Assembly (NCBI GenBank): GCA_026874595.1
Contig: CM049307.1
Location: 28,309,079 to 28,373,078, forward strand
Length of the DNA: 64,000 bases
DNA from: Sipunculus nudus
Lineage: Eukaryota; Annelida; Sipuncula; Golfingiida; Sipunculidae
Direction: 5' to 3'
Part shown: in pieces, positions 37,637 to 47,420 of the stretch
Layout of the letters: each line of letters begins with the position of its first letter
Position numbering within the stretch: position 1 is the first letter of the stretch
The notes under the pieces: generated by a model
Databases searched by the model: none
Told to the model about the DNA's origin: nothing
Seen by the model: the letters and a program-made list of their open reading frames with translations, nothing else
Position numbers and translations under genes: made by a program

Positions 37637-37859
37637 AACGGTGTTAAGCTGTGCGGGACATGCATTAAATGGGAGATTGACATACAAAGGAACGTCCATG
37701 TAAAGGAACTTACCAAGTGACTCTGTCCAGGAACGCTTCATTGCGTGACCAAAGGCTTATTAGGTTAATGGACACAAAACTAATTAGGTAAATTGACCTG
37801 GAACAGGTGACACTTTTAAATGATCTGCAGAAGATAATAACATTGAAGCGATAACTATA

Positions 37860-38060
37860 TACAGTGGAACCCCACCTTGCGACCACCCCACAGTTGCGAC
37901 CAACCAATAATTACCAACATTTTGCTTGGTCCCGAATATTGTTTAGTGTTTATTAATGTTTTATAAATGTCTAACAATTACGAACACCCTTGAATTTAGA
38001 ATACAGGGCACATTTCCGTTGCGACCACCGCCGAAAAATACTATAATAACATTTTCCACG
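37860..38060 (+). mobile_element. Pogo/Tigger-like terminal fragment
   Basis: TA followed by CAGTGGAACCCCACCTTGCG and then ACCACCCC resembles the CAGTsGAACCtCg..nACGACCAC.. termini of pogo/Tigger-type Tc1-mariner elements, which insert at TA. Two further TTGCGACCA units follow at about 37893 and 38018, suggesting internal subterminal repeats. No matching right end and no transposase were found, so it is a fragment or a highly reduced element. Confidence 0.4.
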
Positions 38061-38544
38061 AGCCAATGGCTGCCGCCTTAATGATAGATAAAAGAGGGCA
38101 ACACGGTTTCTAAACCCGTGTGTTAATCTGGTCCTGCATATCTTCCAGACTCAGTATCCGCGCCGAAACTCTCTGAGGCGTACATAATAAATCAAATAGA
38201 ATAACCGGCAGACTGTCTAATTAATTAGCCGGTCTGCCTGGCTAACTGTCCAAGAGTATCAGTGCTTTTAACATTTCAAGTTCCACATGTCTGCCGTGCA
38301 CGTTTTCTGCCACGTATTAAGTTCAATATGTTTTCAGAAGGTTGTTTTCGTATCGCCTCTAGTGTAATTATATGTTAGTCCCCAAGCATTAAATATGTGT
38401 ATGTATATTTTTTTCAAGAATAATTATTTAAAAAAAAAAAATATTCACTTTTCTACTACACACCACAAACTTCATAATTAGGGTCCTCCGCAGAGTAAAA
38501 TTTTCGTTATGATGCATATTTAAGATTTTGATTGATACTCACTG
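38061..38544. other. No gene recognised
   Basis: Unremarkable sequence; nothing identified. Confidence 0.4.

Positions 38545-38585
<41 letters not shown>
38545..38585. repeat. (TA)n microsatellite
   Basis: About 40 bp of uninterrupted TA dinucleotides. Confidence 0.96.
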
Positions 38586-38588
<3 letters not shown>

Positions 38589-38968
38589 GGTAGCGTTACC
38601 CTCCGCTGTAAAGTGCTCTATGGTCTCCAGAGCCTTCAGAGCCATGCAAGGATACGGACGTTATTTTATTTTATAATGATAAGCACGACTTTTATGTCAC
38701 ACTGCTTCTCTCCAGCAACTAATCAAGCAACTGGTCCAGGTAAATTACATTAAACATCATACCTGCCAGATAATCCAGCAAAGTAAAGTAGGATTTCCCT
38801 TTTCAAACAGCACGGGCCTGCTAAACAAATGTGCGGGGGCAGTTGAAAGGAGAAACCCCTTCCACACCAGTGGTTTCCTTGATATGAAACACTGACACAA
38901 TATCTACTGACAACCTCCTTCCTGGGGACAAAAAGGACCATCTCGAGGAATCACTCCTACCTCAACTC

Positions 38969-38970
<2 letters not shown>

Positions 38971-39050
<80 letters not shown>

Positions 39051-39095
39051 TGAAAAATAAATTGTTGAAAAAATAAATTGTATAATTACTTAAGC

Positions 39096-39182
<87 letters not shown>
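38971..39182. repeat. Compound (CT)n(TA)n plus second (TA)n array
   Basis: About 45 bp of CT passes directly into 36 bp of TA (to 39051). After a 47-bp gap a further ~84-bp TA array follows (39099-39182). Confidence 0.96.
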
Positions 39183-39185
<3 letters not shown>

Positions 39186-39462
39186 CTACAGGTTTCCTGC
39201 AATAAGCGACTACTAGAGTGTTCTTTGGGATTACACCAGAGCTTTATAATTGTACATATATAGAGGAATCAGGTTTACGTCAGACATTGTGTAATCAAGG
39301 ATTGACCATAAAACGTAATAATTTCCCAAATATGTTCTGGTATGAACCAGCCCATTTCAATTAGGCAGTCTTACCTGATGAGTGAACAACATATTGCACG
39401 AAATAACGTATTCGTAAAAATGTCTGACAAAACTTGTTTCCTCTGTATTTGTATAATTATAT

Positions 39463-39466
<4 letters not shown>

Positions 39467-39513
<47 letters not shown>

Positions 39514-39524
39514 AATATATATAA
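39467..39524. repeat. Compound (CA)n(TA)n microsatellite
   Basis: About 26 bp of CA run into about 30 bp of TA. It is the fourth TA-containing array within 2 kb. Confidence 0.95.
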
Positions 39525-40640
39525 TTCGGCGAAAGTAATTTTTTTCTCAGTTTTCAACAACTTAGTTTCCATGATTTATTCCCATTTAACCAACATACAG
39601 TAAAGTACTAGAATGAAAAATAATATTTTTATATTTTTGACGATTCAATGAGGCAACTGGTGCATGCCGTTTCATGAATTTTCTCAATATATGAGAACAC
39701 TGAAAGTTAAAAAAACGAAAAGAAAATATGGTAAGACTACAATTGACAACATTATCATCTGCATGTTATTCTCATAAAGTTGAAGAGTACGAAAGACGAT
39801 CCTCACGTGGAACATAAATCAACCCTGCAGGATTACTTATGGATAGATGCCAAAGGAATATGACATAAAACGTTCTAACAGACAATGAAGGGATGGGGAG
39901 ATGCAGAGATTCTCTTGTCTTATTTTGTCCTCAATCTGACTTGACTGTTGAGTTTTTGCCTATTTTCACGTTCCCTCCTTTTCCAGTGTACATTAATATG
40001 TTTTAGTTTTATTAATTTATTTTATATAAATTATTTGATAATTGTAAGAGTTTGGATATGTAACTAAGGCTCTTTTCTCTTTATGAGAGATATGTATTCT
40101 GTAAAGGTGAACCAATCTTAGCTTGGGTTCTGGGGAAAGACATTGAGTCGTGCCTAAAATATTCGAAATGTTTTACATTTGATTTAAAGGTTGAAATCCT
40201 TTAACATGAGAAGGCATTATTTAATAGTTCACTAGTTAGTCCGAATTTTTCAGCACGTCAGCGCTTTATATTTTATTATTCAAAACATGAGAAGTCCGAT
40301 CATGGAATGGATGCTCTCTGGGTGTCTCATCGAAAAGAACAACAGAGACATCCATGTGTCGGCGAAGTTTAATTGAGCTACAAAATCACCAAAACTCGGC
40401 TGTTTTCGGTATTCTTTTTCTGTTCGAACATTGTTTCCTTCATTCGAATTTTTTTGCTGTTTCTCTCGATGTAAAATGTAGCAACGTTTTTTTAACAAAT
40501 TGCCATTTCAATGACGTAAGACTGCACGGCTGTTTCAAAAAGCCTGTTTGTACAAACATTCATCGGCAGCAAAACCTATACTGCGATTTGACTGCATACA
40601 GAAACTCTGGACAACCAGTGTACAAAGTCTAACCTTATAT
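39525..40640. other. No gene recognised
   Basis: Overlapping frames on both strands at 40280-40632 have no recognisable domain. Confidence 0.4.
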
Positions 40641-40647
40641 GTAGCTG

Positions 40648-41070
40648 GTGTTGAACCAAATCATTCAGCAAGGTCATTTTACAACCTTAAAAAAGAGAGT
40701 GGATCACCTGCTTCCCAAGAAAATGATCGATTGTAAGTTTGAGTTCTTGGATCAGGCTATTTTTAATCTAAAATGTGATAGGGCGGACGCTGCTTTGAAC
40801 ATACTTCACTTCTTGGAAATTAGTTTGCTAATGCCTTGGAACTAAGATATAAAAAAAAGCAATATGCTTACGTGACCAGCTGAATGATGACTCGTACCTT
40901 GGCCTATGAGATGCATTACGAGTTATCCTGCTTTCACTAAGACACAGACCAGACAATTTAGTTTTTGAGCGATATTTTGTACATGTTAAAACCTGGTGCC
41001 TTCTGAATAAGTTTAATAAACTCCTCTGCTGTATAACAGAAATGAAGCGTGTTTTTTTTTTTACTTTTTA
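40648..41070 (+). pseudogene. Unidentified coding-like block, doubtful
   Basis: Two adjacent plus-strand open stretches in different frames have a protein-like, non-repetitive composition. The first is 40648-40845, with KKMIDCKFEFLDQAIFNLKC. The second runs from about 40859 to 41070, with LRDQLNDDSYLGL, one stop, then ALRVILLSLRHRPDNLVFER. An AATAAA lies near 41020. I do not recognise the family. It may be a frameshifted pseudogene or chance. Confidence 0.2.
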
Positions 41071-41558
41071 CTCGCAAATGCCAGGTATATCCAACAATAT
41101 AACAAATTCATTAAATCTGTAGATTAAGATTTTTAGACTTTACTGTCATTATATAAGACATAACGACATGTTTTATCCCTAGTACGCTGTATGGGGTTAT
41201 CAACAAGTCAAAGAGTATCCATGGAATTACAATAATTAATTGCGAACAAGAAATAAGACAGCTGATTAATTACACTGATAACAGATCCATAAAGAGATGC
41301 CATTAATGCAGTGTCAAAGAAAACAATACCTCTTCTGTTCTGTAGATGGATATAACGGCGTCAAGGCCATTGGTATTATGATTAAACAATGCCGTTCGAT
41401 AAAGGCTGGGTAGTTGTGGATCTTATGAGATCTCTGAATAAAAGAACCATAACAAGTTTGCTTTTCAACTAATGTGACCCTGGATCAAGGTTAAAATCTA
41501 GTTTTGTCTAGTATCTAGTTCACTTCATGTCTTGGACCACTATGTTCAGGTTAACCGT
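41071..41558. other. No feature seen
   Basis: No gene or repeat was recognised in this interval. Confidence 0.35.
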
Positions 41559-42069
41559 CTGCGGCGGAACGTCTTGTACTTTTAACGCACGGCTGTTACG
41601 TTGCCTCCCCATATATAGAGCTAAGTGGTGTTTGTACACCATATGATCGTATATTCTGGAAAAGGGAGCTTTATTATCAGTTTCATGGACGGTTTAACAT
41701 TAAACATTTTGAACCATTATAAAAGTAACTTATATAACACAATTGTAGCATTTTTGATACAGGACATGCATTTTACTTCAGTTTTCGTGTAATTAGGCCT
41801 AAGAAGGCACGGGAGTACTGGTTATAACCGCCATGGCATAAGCAATGAGCACCAATTTGAAGCAGCGACATTGCTTAATGTGCGATTAACATTTTGTAAG
41901 GGTAAAGACGTATTTAAAAGGGCAATCTATGCAATCATTTTATAATAACTGAACAATGTCTTAATAAAATTAAATACCCTGGACTATTGTTTTTTCTCTT
42001 TTTTTTTAGAGTTATAGAACGTGCTGAGCTTAGAATCCTGTCCGAGTGCACATGTGGGGTGGTTGCTAT
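41559..42069 (+). repeat. Diverged dispersed repeat, copy A (pairs with 44117-44631)
   Basis: This segment aligns along its whole length, in the same orientation, with 44117-44631. Shared blocks are AACGTCTTG, GCCTCCCC, GATCGTAT..TCCGGAAAA, TTATT.TCAGTTTCA.GGA, GCATTTTACTT.AGTT, TAAGAAG.CACGGG, TAACCGCCATG, TTTTGTAAG, TTAGAATCC and CATGGGGTGGT. It is non-coding. No convincing terminal repeats were found, so the class is unknown. Confidence 0.85.
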
Positions 42070-43724
42070 GTTCAGGTTTAACCTTCATGAAAATGGTAGA
42101 CAATTCAGCAATTCAGCGCTTGCTCAACGTGCCGGGCATATCATAGATTGTGTAAAGGTTAGGTGGGTAGCACGTCACATGTATAAATTTTAAATTAACT
42201 GTAACATCATAACAGTTTTTTTTAATATTATATAGCCCTTTATTAGATTAGGTCCTGTTGTTCTTCATGAAATAGCTAGAGTCTACCAGGCTCGTCGCCT
42301 TGGGTACCAGGTATAGTTCTAGTCGCTTTCTTCTTCAGCGAGACATGTTGTCTCGGTGGCACGTGAGGAGGCCGAGCTTCACACGCTGAACCTGGTATTC
42401 AATAATTGTGTTAACGCTGTCAAGTCAATCACTTCTTCCCTCTTATTTCCTGCACAGAATTGGGAAAGTTTCAACTGGCCTCAAAGAATTGCTGGAAGGT
42501 AAAGGTCAATAGGTACTTAACACTTCATCATGGGTAAGTCTAAAATTGAATCCCCTGGGTATCAGTATAGCCCTGATACAGACTAACAATACAAGAAAAA
42601 AGCCCCACGTTCGCACCAATCGGCCTTTCATTGTGACATTAAAACAATATGTGCAGTGACAGGAAAACCTGCGCCTGTTTCTATTACTTTCCCTTAAGGT
42701 ACATTCCCTGTCAACACAGGTGTACGTATTATATTTTGACTGTCCCAAACCTCGCAGCCCTCGTTTTTTAACCACATATGAGTTCTGTTTGTGTGATTCG
42801 GTTAAATGTTTGTATCGTAAGTTTAGCTAAGTATGGTTAATCAAACTTTATTGGTTTACATTCCATAGGTAGGATTAGAATATTTTGCATTTTTGAATTG
42901 CAATCACCGCACGTGCAGGAATTTTTCTCATTGCAAAGATATATGTAAGTTCTTGTGATACTAAGTTTATGACGACAATGATGGCAGTCCCTCTCTCATC
43001 ATGTTATCTGTCTAGTGTTATATTTATGTAACACTAAAGCATTTTATTTTAGGTACTCTTTAAATAGTAGCTCCTGACCTGCAGACAAGTCGCCAACCCC
43101 CCTTATTCTGGTACTGTCGTCGGAGTTGTTCATTGATGTTTATTCTGTTTTCATAATGTTTTTCAAACTCGACAGTTGTTGACAGACCGTCCGTCAACTC
43201 AAAGTTAGAAAGCATGGCCTTAGGCGTCGTCAGAGCGCCAGGTGTCGTGTTTACCTGGGAAATGCCAGTGTCCAGTCTATGAGGTGATAATATTCCTGAA
43301 GTCGTCTGAACGTTCTCCGAGACTATAGAGCTACACCAAGACCAGCAAATTAGCAGGACTAGGCCGCCGAGTATACACTTATTCCCTCAGGGTTCGCAGT
43401 AATCTGGTCCTGGACGCTAATTAACAAGAGCTTCTGGCGCTCCTCCGTAACATACGGCCGGCTTTGGTGCACACCACCAAATCTAACTCTATCTGGCATC
43501 TCGCTAGTATGAAAAACAATAATTTGTTTGTTTACACAAAATTCAGCCTCTGTTACCCATATCCTCCGTGCTATGGAATCCCCCCCCCCCCCCAAAAAAA
43601 AATAATAATTCGATACAGTAACTCCAGTATCTGAATAACTAATTCATTCATTCAAGGTAAATGCTTGTATATCAACAAACAGATAATGGTGTACAGACTA
43701 GGTCTCACTTATCGCGTTTTGTCT
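42070..43724. other. No gene recognised
   Basis: Short frames only (for example minus 42506-42775 and 43359-43595), without domains. A C11 homopolymer followed by A-rich sequence lies at about 43579-43605. Confidence 0.4.
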
Positions 43725-44110
43725 ACGATTCACCGTGTTCTTGAAGGTTGTGTGAGGACTTGGTAAGACGTGGCCTTTACCGTAGGACACCGTGAATGAA
43801 CGTGGGTGGTCGTGCGGGATCTTAGTTGTGGGAGGACCTGGTAGGACGTGGTCTTTACCGTAGGAAACCGTGAATGAACGTGGGCGTTCGTGCGGGGTGC
43901 ACGTTATCTTTGGAATGGTGAAAACGAACGGGACAGAACGTGGTCCTTGACATTGAAATGTGAGCTTATGGCACTTTGGATAGACTGATTTGGCGTGTCA
44001 AACTGGGATTTGCGCCAAGGTAAATCCTCTTGTCACCCTAGAACGTAGTCTGTTTACCATAGGATACCGTACGAAAACGTGACTGAACTTGGTAACCATG
44101 ACGCTGCCTA
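43725..44110 (+). repeat. ACGTGG/CCGTAGG motif field, left arm
   Basis: Two tandem units of about 80 bp share GG.AAGACGTGG.CTTTACCG, then TAGGA.ACCGTGAATGAAC, then GTGGG..GTTCGTGCGGG. Looser AACGTGG, CCGTAC and AACGTGAC words follow up to 44100. The pattern resumes after the dispersed repeat (44660-44990), so both arms may belong to one compound element. It is non-coding. Confidence 0.65.
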
Positions 44111-44116
44111 GCCGCC

Positions 44117-44631
44117 TGCAGCGACGAAACGTCTTGCACCGTTAACGGACGACTGTTTCGTCGCCTCCCCGTATTTTGAGATAAGTGGTAGCTGACCACG
44201 ATACGATCGTATTTTCCGGAAAAGACTGTTTTATTTTCAGTTTCACGGATGGGGTGACATTAAAACTTCTTCTCTATGACAAAAGTGTCTTATTTTCAAT
44301 ACAACTGCAAAATATTTGCAACTGTAAGTGCATTTTACTTTAGTTATTGTGTATTTTGGTCTAAGAAGACACGGGTCGTTCTGCTCATAACCGCCATGAC
44401 GGAAGCAGTTAGAATGTATATGTAGCGGCGACACTTATGTGTACTGGTCCAGTTTTGTAAGAGTTATAGACATAACTAAGCAGGGTATTTATGCAATTAG
44501 CTTATCATAACAGAATTTTGTCTTTAAAAATGAGATACTCGAGTTACTGAGGGGTTTTCTCCCTTTTATAGACCAAGATCATACAGAGGTTAGAATCCCA
44601 CCCAAGTGCATACATGGGGTGGTGACTATAA
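44117..44631 (+). repeat. Diverged dispersed repeat, copy B (pairs with 41559-42069)
   Basis: Direct-orientation partner of 41559-42069, centred 2.56 kb downstream. Here it is embedded between two arms of ACGTGG-rich sequence, whereas copy A is not. The two insertions therefore differ in context. Confidence 0.85.
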
Positions 44632-45010
44632 AATGTACTCTCAGATATATCTAACATTTTATAGTCACCCTTGGTGGCTAGACGCTGCCATGACATTGCC
44701 GTAGGAGAACGTAGGTAACAACAGCAAAACCGTGGCGAGCAATGCGAAGAACGGGGCCTACCCACGTGCTTCTACGGCAAGCCACGTTTTACCGTAGCAG
44801 AACGTGGTTAAAACCGTTGCACCACCGTGGATGAACGTGAAATACCATGGGAAGAACGTGCCACGAACGTCAAGAGAACGTGAGCTTCATTTTCAGCACA
44901 TTCATCCTCGATACTGCCACGTTCTGGCAGTAGCTGATCCGTGAGACACCGTAGAAGGACGTGGTAAGACCTAGGCTTAACCGAAATGGTTGATCGCACA
45001 ATGATAGTCA
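44632..45010 (+). repeat. ACGTGG/CCGTAGG motif field, right arm
   Basis: The words GAACGTGG, GAACGTGA, GAACGTGCC, ACCGTGGATGAACGTG and CACCGTAGAAGGACGTGG occur repeatedly within 330 bp, on both strands (CCACGTTC, CCACGTTTTACCG). The same words form the left arm at 43740-43940. No open frame explains the repetition. Confidence 0.6.
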
Positions 45011-45330
45011 CTTGTTGGTCGTCTAGTGATTTATCTGAATTGCCGCCAGATGTCCTTGTTGGAAGTAATTGGCTGACGACTGGCGGCTGTTATAAATACG
45101 AAAATATAAAAAAGGGATAACCTGTGCACTTTGAGATACGTTCTTTGGCTTATTATTTTAACAGGTACAAGGTAATATATCTATTTAATAGACGCAAGAT
45201 ATCTGAATGGTGACATTAAGTGTTCATTTGTTAGGTGTATCGTCTCTGAACGATTCGTTTCTGGAGTGGCTCTTTTGTTAAACCACCCTGGGGATAATCC
45301 TATTAAAAATACAAACCGATCCGCTGATTA

Positions 45331-46132
45331 AAGCCCCCATCACACGAGAAGGAGAACTATTGGGGCGACCATGGCGACCTAGCAGATCGGCGTTGATCGC
45401 CATGAATAGTGAAAAACTGTCCATGTGTGACGGCTATGCCGCTGTCAATAGGCTTGCACGACGTGTACAATTGCAATTTTCGGTCGTTTTATGCCGTTCC
45501 TACGACTTTGTATGGCGCTGCTACACCGTCGTTTATGATCAAACTGCGTTCCCCTTACATCCGCATGAGGTCCCTACTACCCACTGAAGAGCTCAGTCCA
45601 TGACAGGGCTGCGATCATGATGTTCCCGCAGCAACCTGCCCCCGATCCGTCTGCGATCAAGACGACGGAACTGCCCGCGTGGGTAGATGCTACTGCGCTG
45701 CTTCAGGCTGGCAGTCGGTGGTTGCCATGGTCCCCATTGTTGAATAGTACACATAAAATGACCGGTGCAAGAAAGTTAAGTAAAGCCACACATGTCAGCA
45801 TGGACAGAAATTACATGCTACAACTGGCCTGTCTGCAAGGCCAACAGACCATGCTGCTCCACAAACAGCTGGCAGTGGCCAAAAGGAGGCAGCAGGAGCG
45901 AAAAAGGAGACGTAGGGCCATGGCTGTCTGTTGAAAGAAGATTACAGTTCGGCCACTAGACCCACCTCATAAGAGAGCTCAGACTGGAAGATGAACAGTC
46001 ATTCTTCAATTACCTGAGGATAGAGCCTGCTATGTTTGACGAGTTGCTGCTGATGGTGGGTCCAGCAATCCGCAGGCAAGATACTGAAATCCGTCAAGCC
46101 TTGCAACCTAGTCTCAAATTAGCCATCACCAT
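45331..46132 (+). mobile_element. PIF/Harbinger element, left part
   Basis: The candidate left end is AAGCCCCCATCACACGAG immediately after TTA, which is the Harbinger target triplet type. It is followed by GCGACCATGGCGACC-type subterminal sequence and then the decayed HARBI1-like gene. The element is cut at 46132 by the composite LTR-element insert and appears to resume at 47102. No matching right terminus was found, so the end call is provisional. Confidence 0.6.
45800..46132 (+). pseudogene. HARBI1-like: HARBI1-like nuclease, N-terminal fragment, broken
   Basis: N-terminal region of a Harbinger-type DDE nuclease; the catalytic domain is missing. From the ATG at 45800 the frame reads MDRNYMLQLACLQGQQ, then a basic run of Arg/Lys. 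A frameshift near 45911 moves the reading to a frame with VGPWLSVERRLQFGH, then a TAG at 45957-45959. The same frame continues with IRELRLEDEQSFFNYLRIEP, AMFDELLLMVGPAIRRQDTE and LKLAIT, the family's characteristic N-terminal block. It ends abruptly at 46132 at the insert boundary. An overlapping frame starting at 45617 adds 61 residues that are probably not part of the protein. The frameshift, stop and insertion make it a pseudogene. Confidence 0.85.
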
Positions 46133-46175
46133 TGTTACGAAGACAAATAAATGAGGGGAAAATCCTGGGCCGATC

Positions 46176-46800
46176 TGGTGTCAACAGTATGTAATTTAAA
46201 TCACTGACTCTCTTGTCAACAATGTAAGGACCAAAATACCTAGCTTGCAGAGGTCTGCCAGGGATGGGAAGTAAGGCAAGGACCTTTTCACCAGGCACAA
46301 ACGTCCTACTTACACTGTGCTTGTCATACTTTGTTTTCATTTTACTTTGTGCAGATTTTAAATTTGACTTTGCAATCTCACAAGCATTGTGTAGTTTAGT
46401 GCGAAAGTCTGAGACATACTTCAGTAAACTAAGAGAATCAGGATTTTCACACAAGAGTTTTTCTTTAAACAGTTTCAATGGACCTCGAATGGAGTGTCCA
46501 AAAACTAGTTCAAAGGGACTGAAACCCAAGGACTCTTGAAAGGATTCTCTGAAAGCAAACAACAATAAGTGGATTCCTTCATCCCAGTCTTTCTGTGTGT
46601 CCTAGCAATAAGTCCTGATCATGTTTTTTATGTCTGGTGAAAACGCTCGAGGGCGCCCCGACTTTCAGGATGGTATGGCGAAGAGCTGTACTGTTTTATA
46701 CCTAGCTCAAGCATAACTTGTTGGAATAAGCCAGACATAAAATTAGACCCTTGGTCAGACTGGACGGATTTTGGTAATCCAAAAGTTGTAAAAATGTTTT
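46176..46800 (-). pseudogene. Ty3/gypsy integrase remnant
   Basis: The minus strand reads the integrase catalytic core and C-terminal region of a gypsy-type pol. IFTTFGLPKSVQSDQGSNF contains the second catalytic Asp, and ESRGALERFHQ contains the catalytic Glu. A one-base frame lesion near 46625-46632 and a stop at 46602-46604 follow. The frame then continues through DWDEGIHLLLFAFRES, the GFSPFELVFGHSIRGPL block and the C-terminal GPYIVDKRVSDLNYILLTPD. There the sequence passes into the inverted LTR tail. The first catalytic Asp, RT and RNase H are absent. It is inactive and inserted opposite to the LTR beside it. Confidence 0.88.
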
Positions 46801-46826
46801 CCCCTCAACAATTTCTCTTCGTAACA

Positions 46827-46945
46827 AAATGGGGGCTCGACAAACGTGACGGTTAACTTTGTGGCCCAGGGAATAAGCTCACCAAACTGTGACTCCTGGG
46901 ATAATTAGTCTTGTTCTGATAGCATAACGCTCTTAAGAGGGGGTG
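46827..46945 (+). other. Minimal internal region with PBS-like and PPT-like sites
   Basis: Three bases after a plus-oriented LTR tail (ending CTTCGTAACA at 46826) lies TGGGGGCTCG, the first ten bases of a tRNA-Pro-type primer binding site. About 100 bp later AAGAGGGGGTG (46935-46945) directly precedes the LTR start, where a polypurine tract is expected. The 119-bp region has no open frame. This is the arrangement of a TRIM-type non-autonomous LTR element. Confidence 0.5.
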
Positions 46946-47101
46946 TGTTACGGGGTGACATAAAAGCGGACCGAATTGTCTCGCTAGTGAAGCTTGCTTT
47001 GCTAGCGAAGCGGTTGGTACGCCGGACTTGTTCGCAACCGTTATGGGTTCGAATCCGGGATCGGCCCAATGTTTTCCCCTGAATAATTTGTCTTCGTAAC
47101 A
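46946..47101 (+). mobile_element. 156-bp LTR carrying tRNA-like A and B boxes
   Basis: Starts TGTTACGGGG and ends CTTCGTAACA. Within it, TAGCGAAGCGG (from 47003) fits the Pol III A box TRGYNNARNNGG, with a D-loop-like GGTTGGTA. GGTTCGAATCC (47046-47056) fits the B-box consensus exactly. Their starts are 43 nt apart, as in a tRNA. A GCTAGYGAAGC unit occurs twice (about 46983 and 47001). The acceptor stem does not pair and the T stem is poor, so it is not a functional tRNA gene. It may be a tRNA-derived promoter carried by an LTR, or a SINE fused to LTR ends. Confidence 0.55.
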
Positions 47102-47420
47102 CCATGTTTACTGGCGATCGACCTGCGCTGTCAGGAAGCTGGTACTGCGCTGCTGGGAGACGGATGGCGATCGAATTCCGATCTGACTGCGCTTTTAATC
47201 CACGGCGACCCCGCGGCGGAAATTTTGTCCATGTTCAAAACTGGTCGCCACTCATGGCGTGCATGGTGACCATATGACGCCCCAAGGCGACACTGTCGAA
47301 GCTCAAGAAAACTTAAGGCCATTCTGGCTGCGCTCTATGGCGATCTGTCCAAATTCGGTGATCGCAGCGAGATCGCCTTCTTATTGCCTTGTTCCAAAAG
47401 TTTTTCCCTATTATTGTAAG
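47102..47420 (+). mobile_element. Probable continuation of the Harbinger element
   Basis: Follows the insert after the CCAT duplication. It is rich in TGGCGATCG/GATCGCC words like the left arm near 45360-45400, and contains CATGGTGACCATATGACGCC, loosely complementary to the left GGGGCGACCATGGCGACC. It does not continue the HARBI1 reading frame, so the copy was probably already internally deleted. The right end was not found. Confidence 0.4.

Larger units (their letters stand above)
46133..47101. mobile_element. Composite LTR-element insert inside the HARBI1 element
   Basis: A 969-bp insert flanked by CCAT on both sides (46129-46132 and 47102-47105). Its ends are inverted copies of one sequence: the left end TGTTACGAAGACAAATAAAT.. 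is the reverse complement of the right end ..AATAATTTGTCTTCGTAACA, with similarity over about 45 bp. Inside, in order, are the inverted LTR tail (46133-46175), a minus-strand gypsy integrase remnant (46176-46796), a plus-oriented LTR tail (46797-46826), a TGGGGGCTCG primer-site-like sequence (46830-46839), a purine tract (46935-46945) and a 156-bp LTR (46946-47101). This looks like a small LTR element that captured or recombined with pol sequence. Confidence 0.7.

Noticed and set aside
46996-47068. A functional tRNA gene
   Set aside because: A and B boxes and spacing fit, but the acceptor stem does not pair, the T stem has mismatches, and the sequence is inside an LTR bounded by TG..CA.
46133-47101. 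A simple DNA transposon with terminal inverted repeats
   Set aside because: The inverted ends look like a TIR element, but TGTTACG..CGTAACA ends, the purine tract, the PBS-like site and the 4-bp duplication fit an LTR-derived insert better. No transposase is present.
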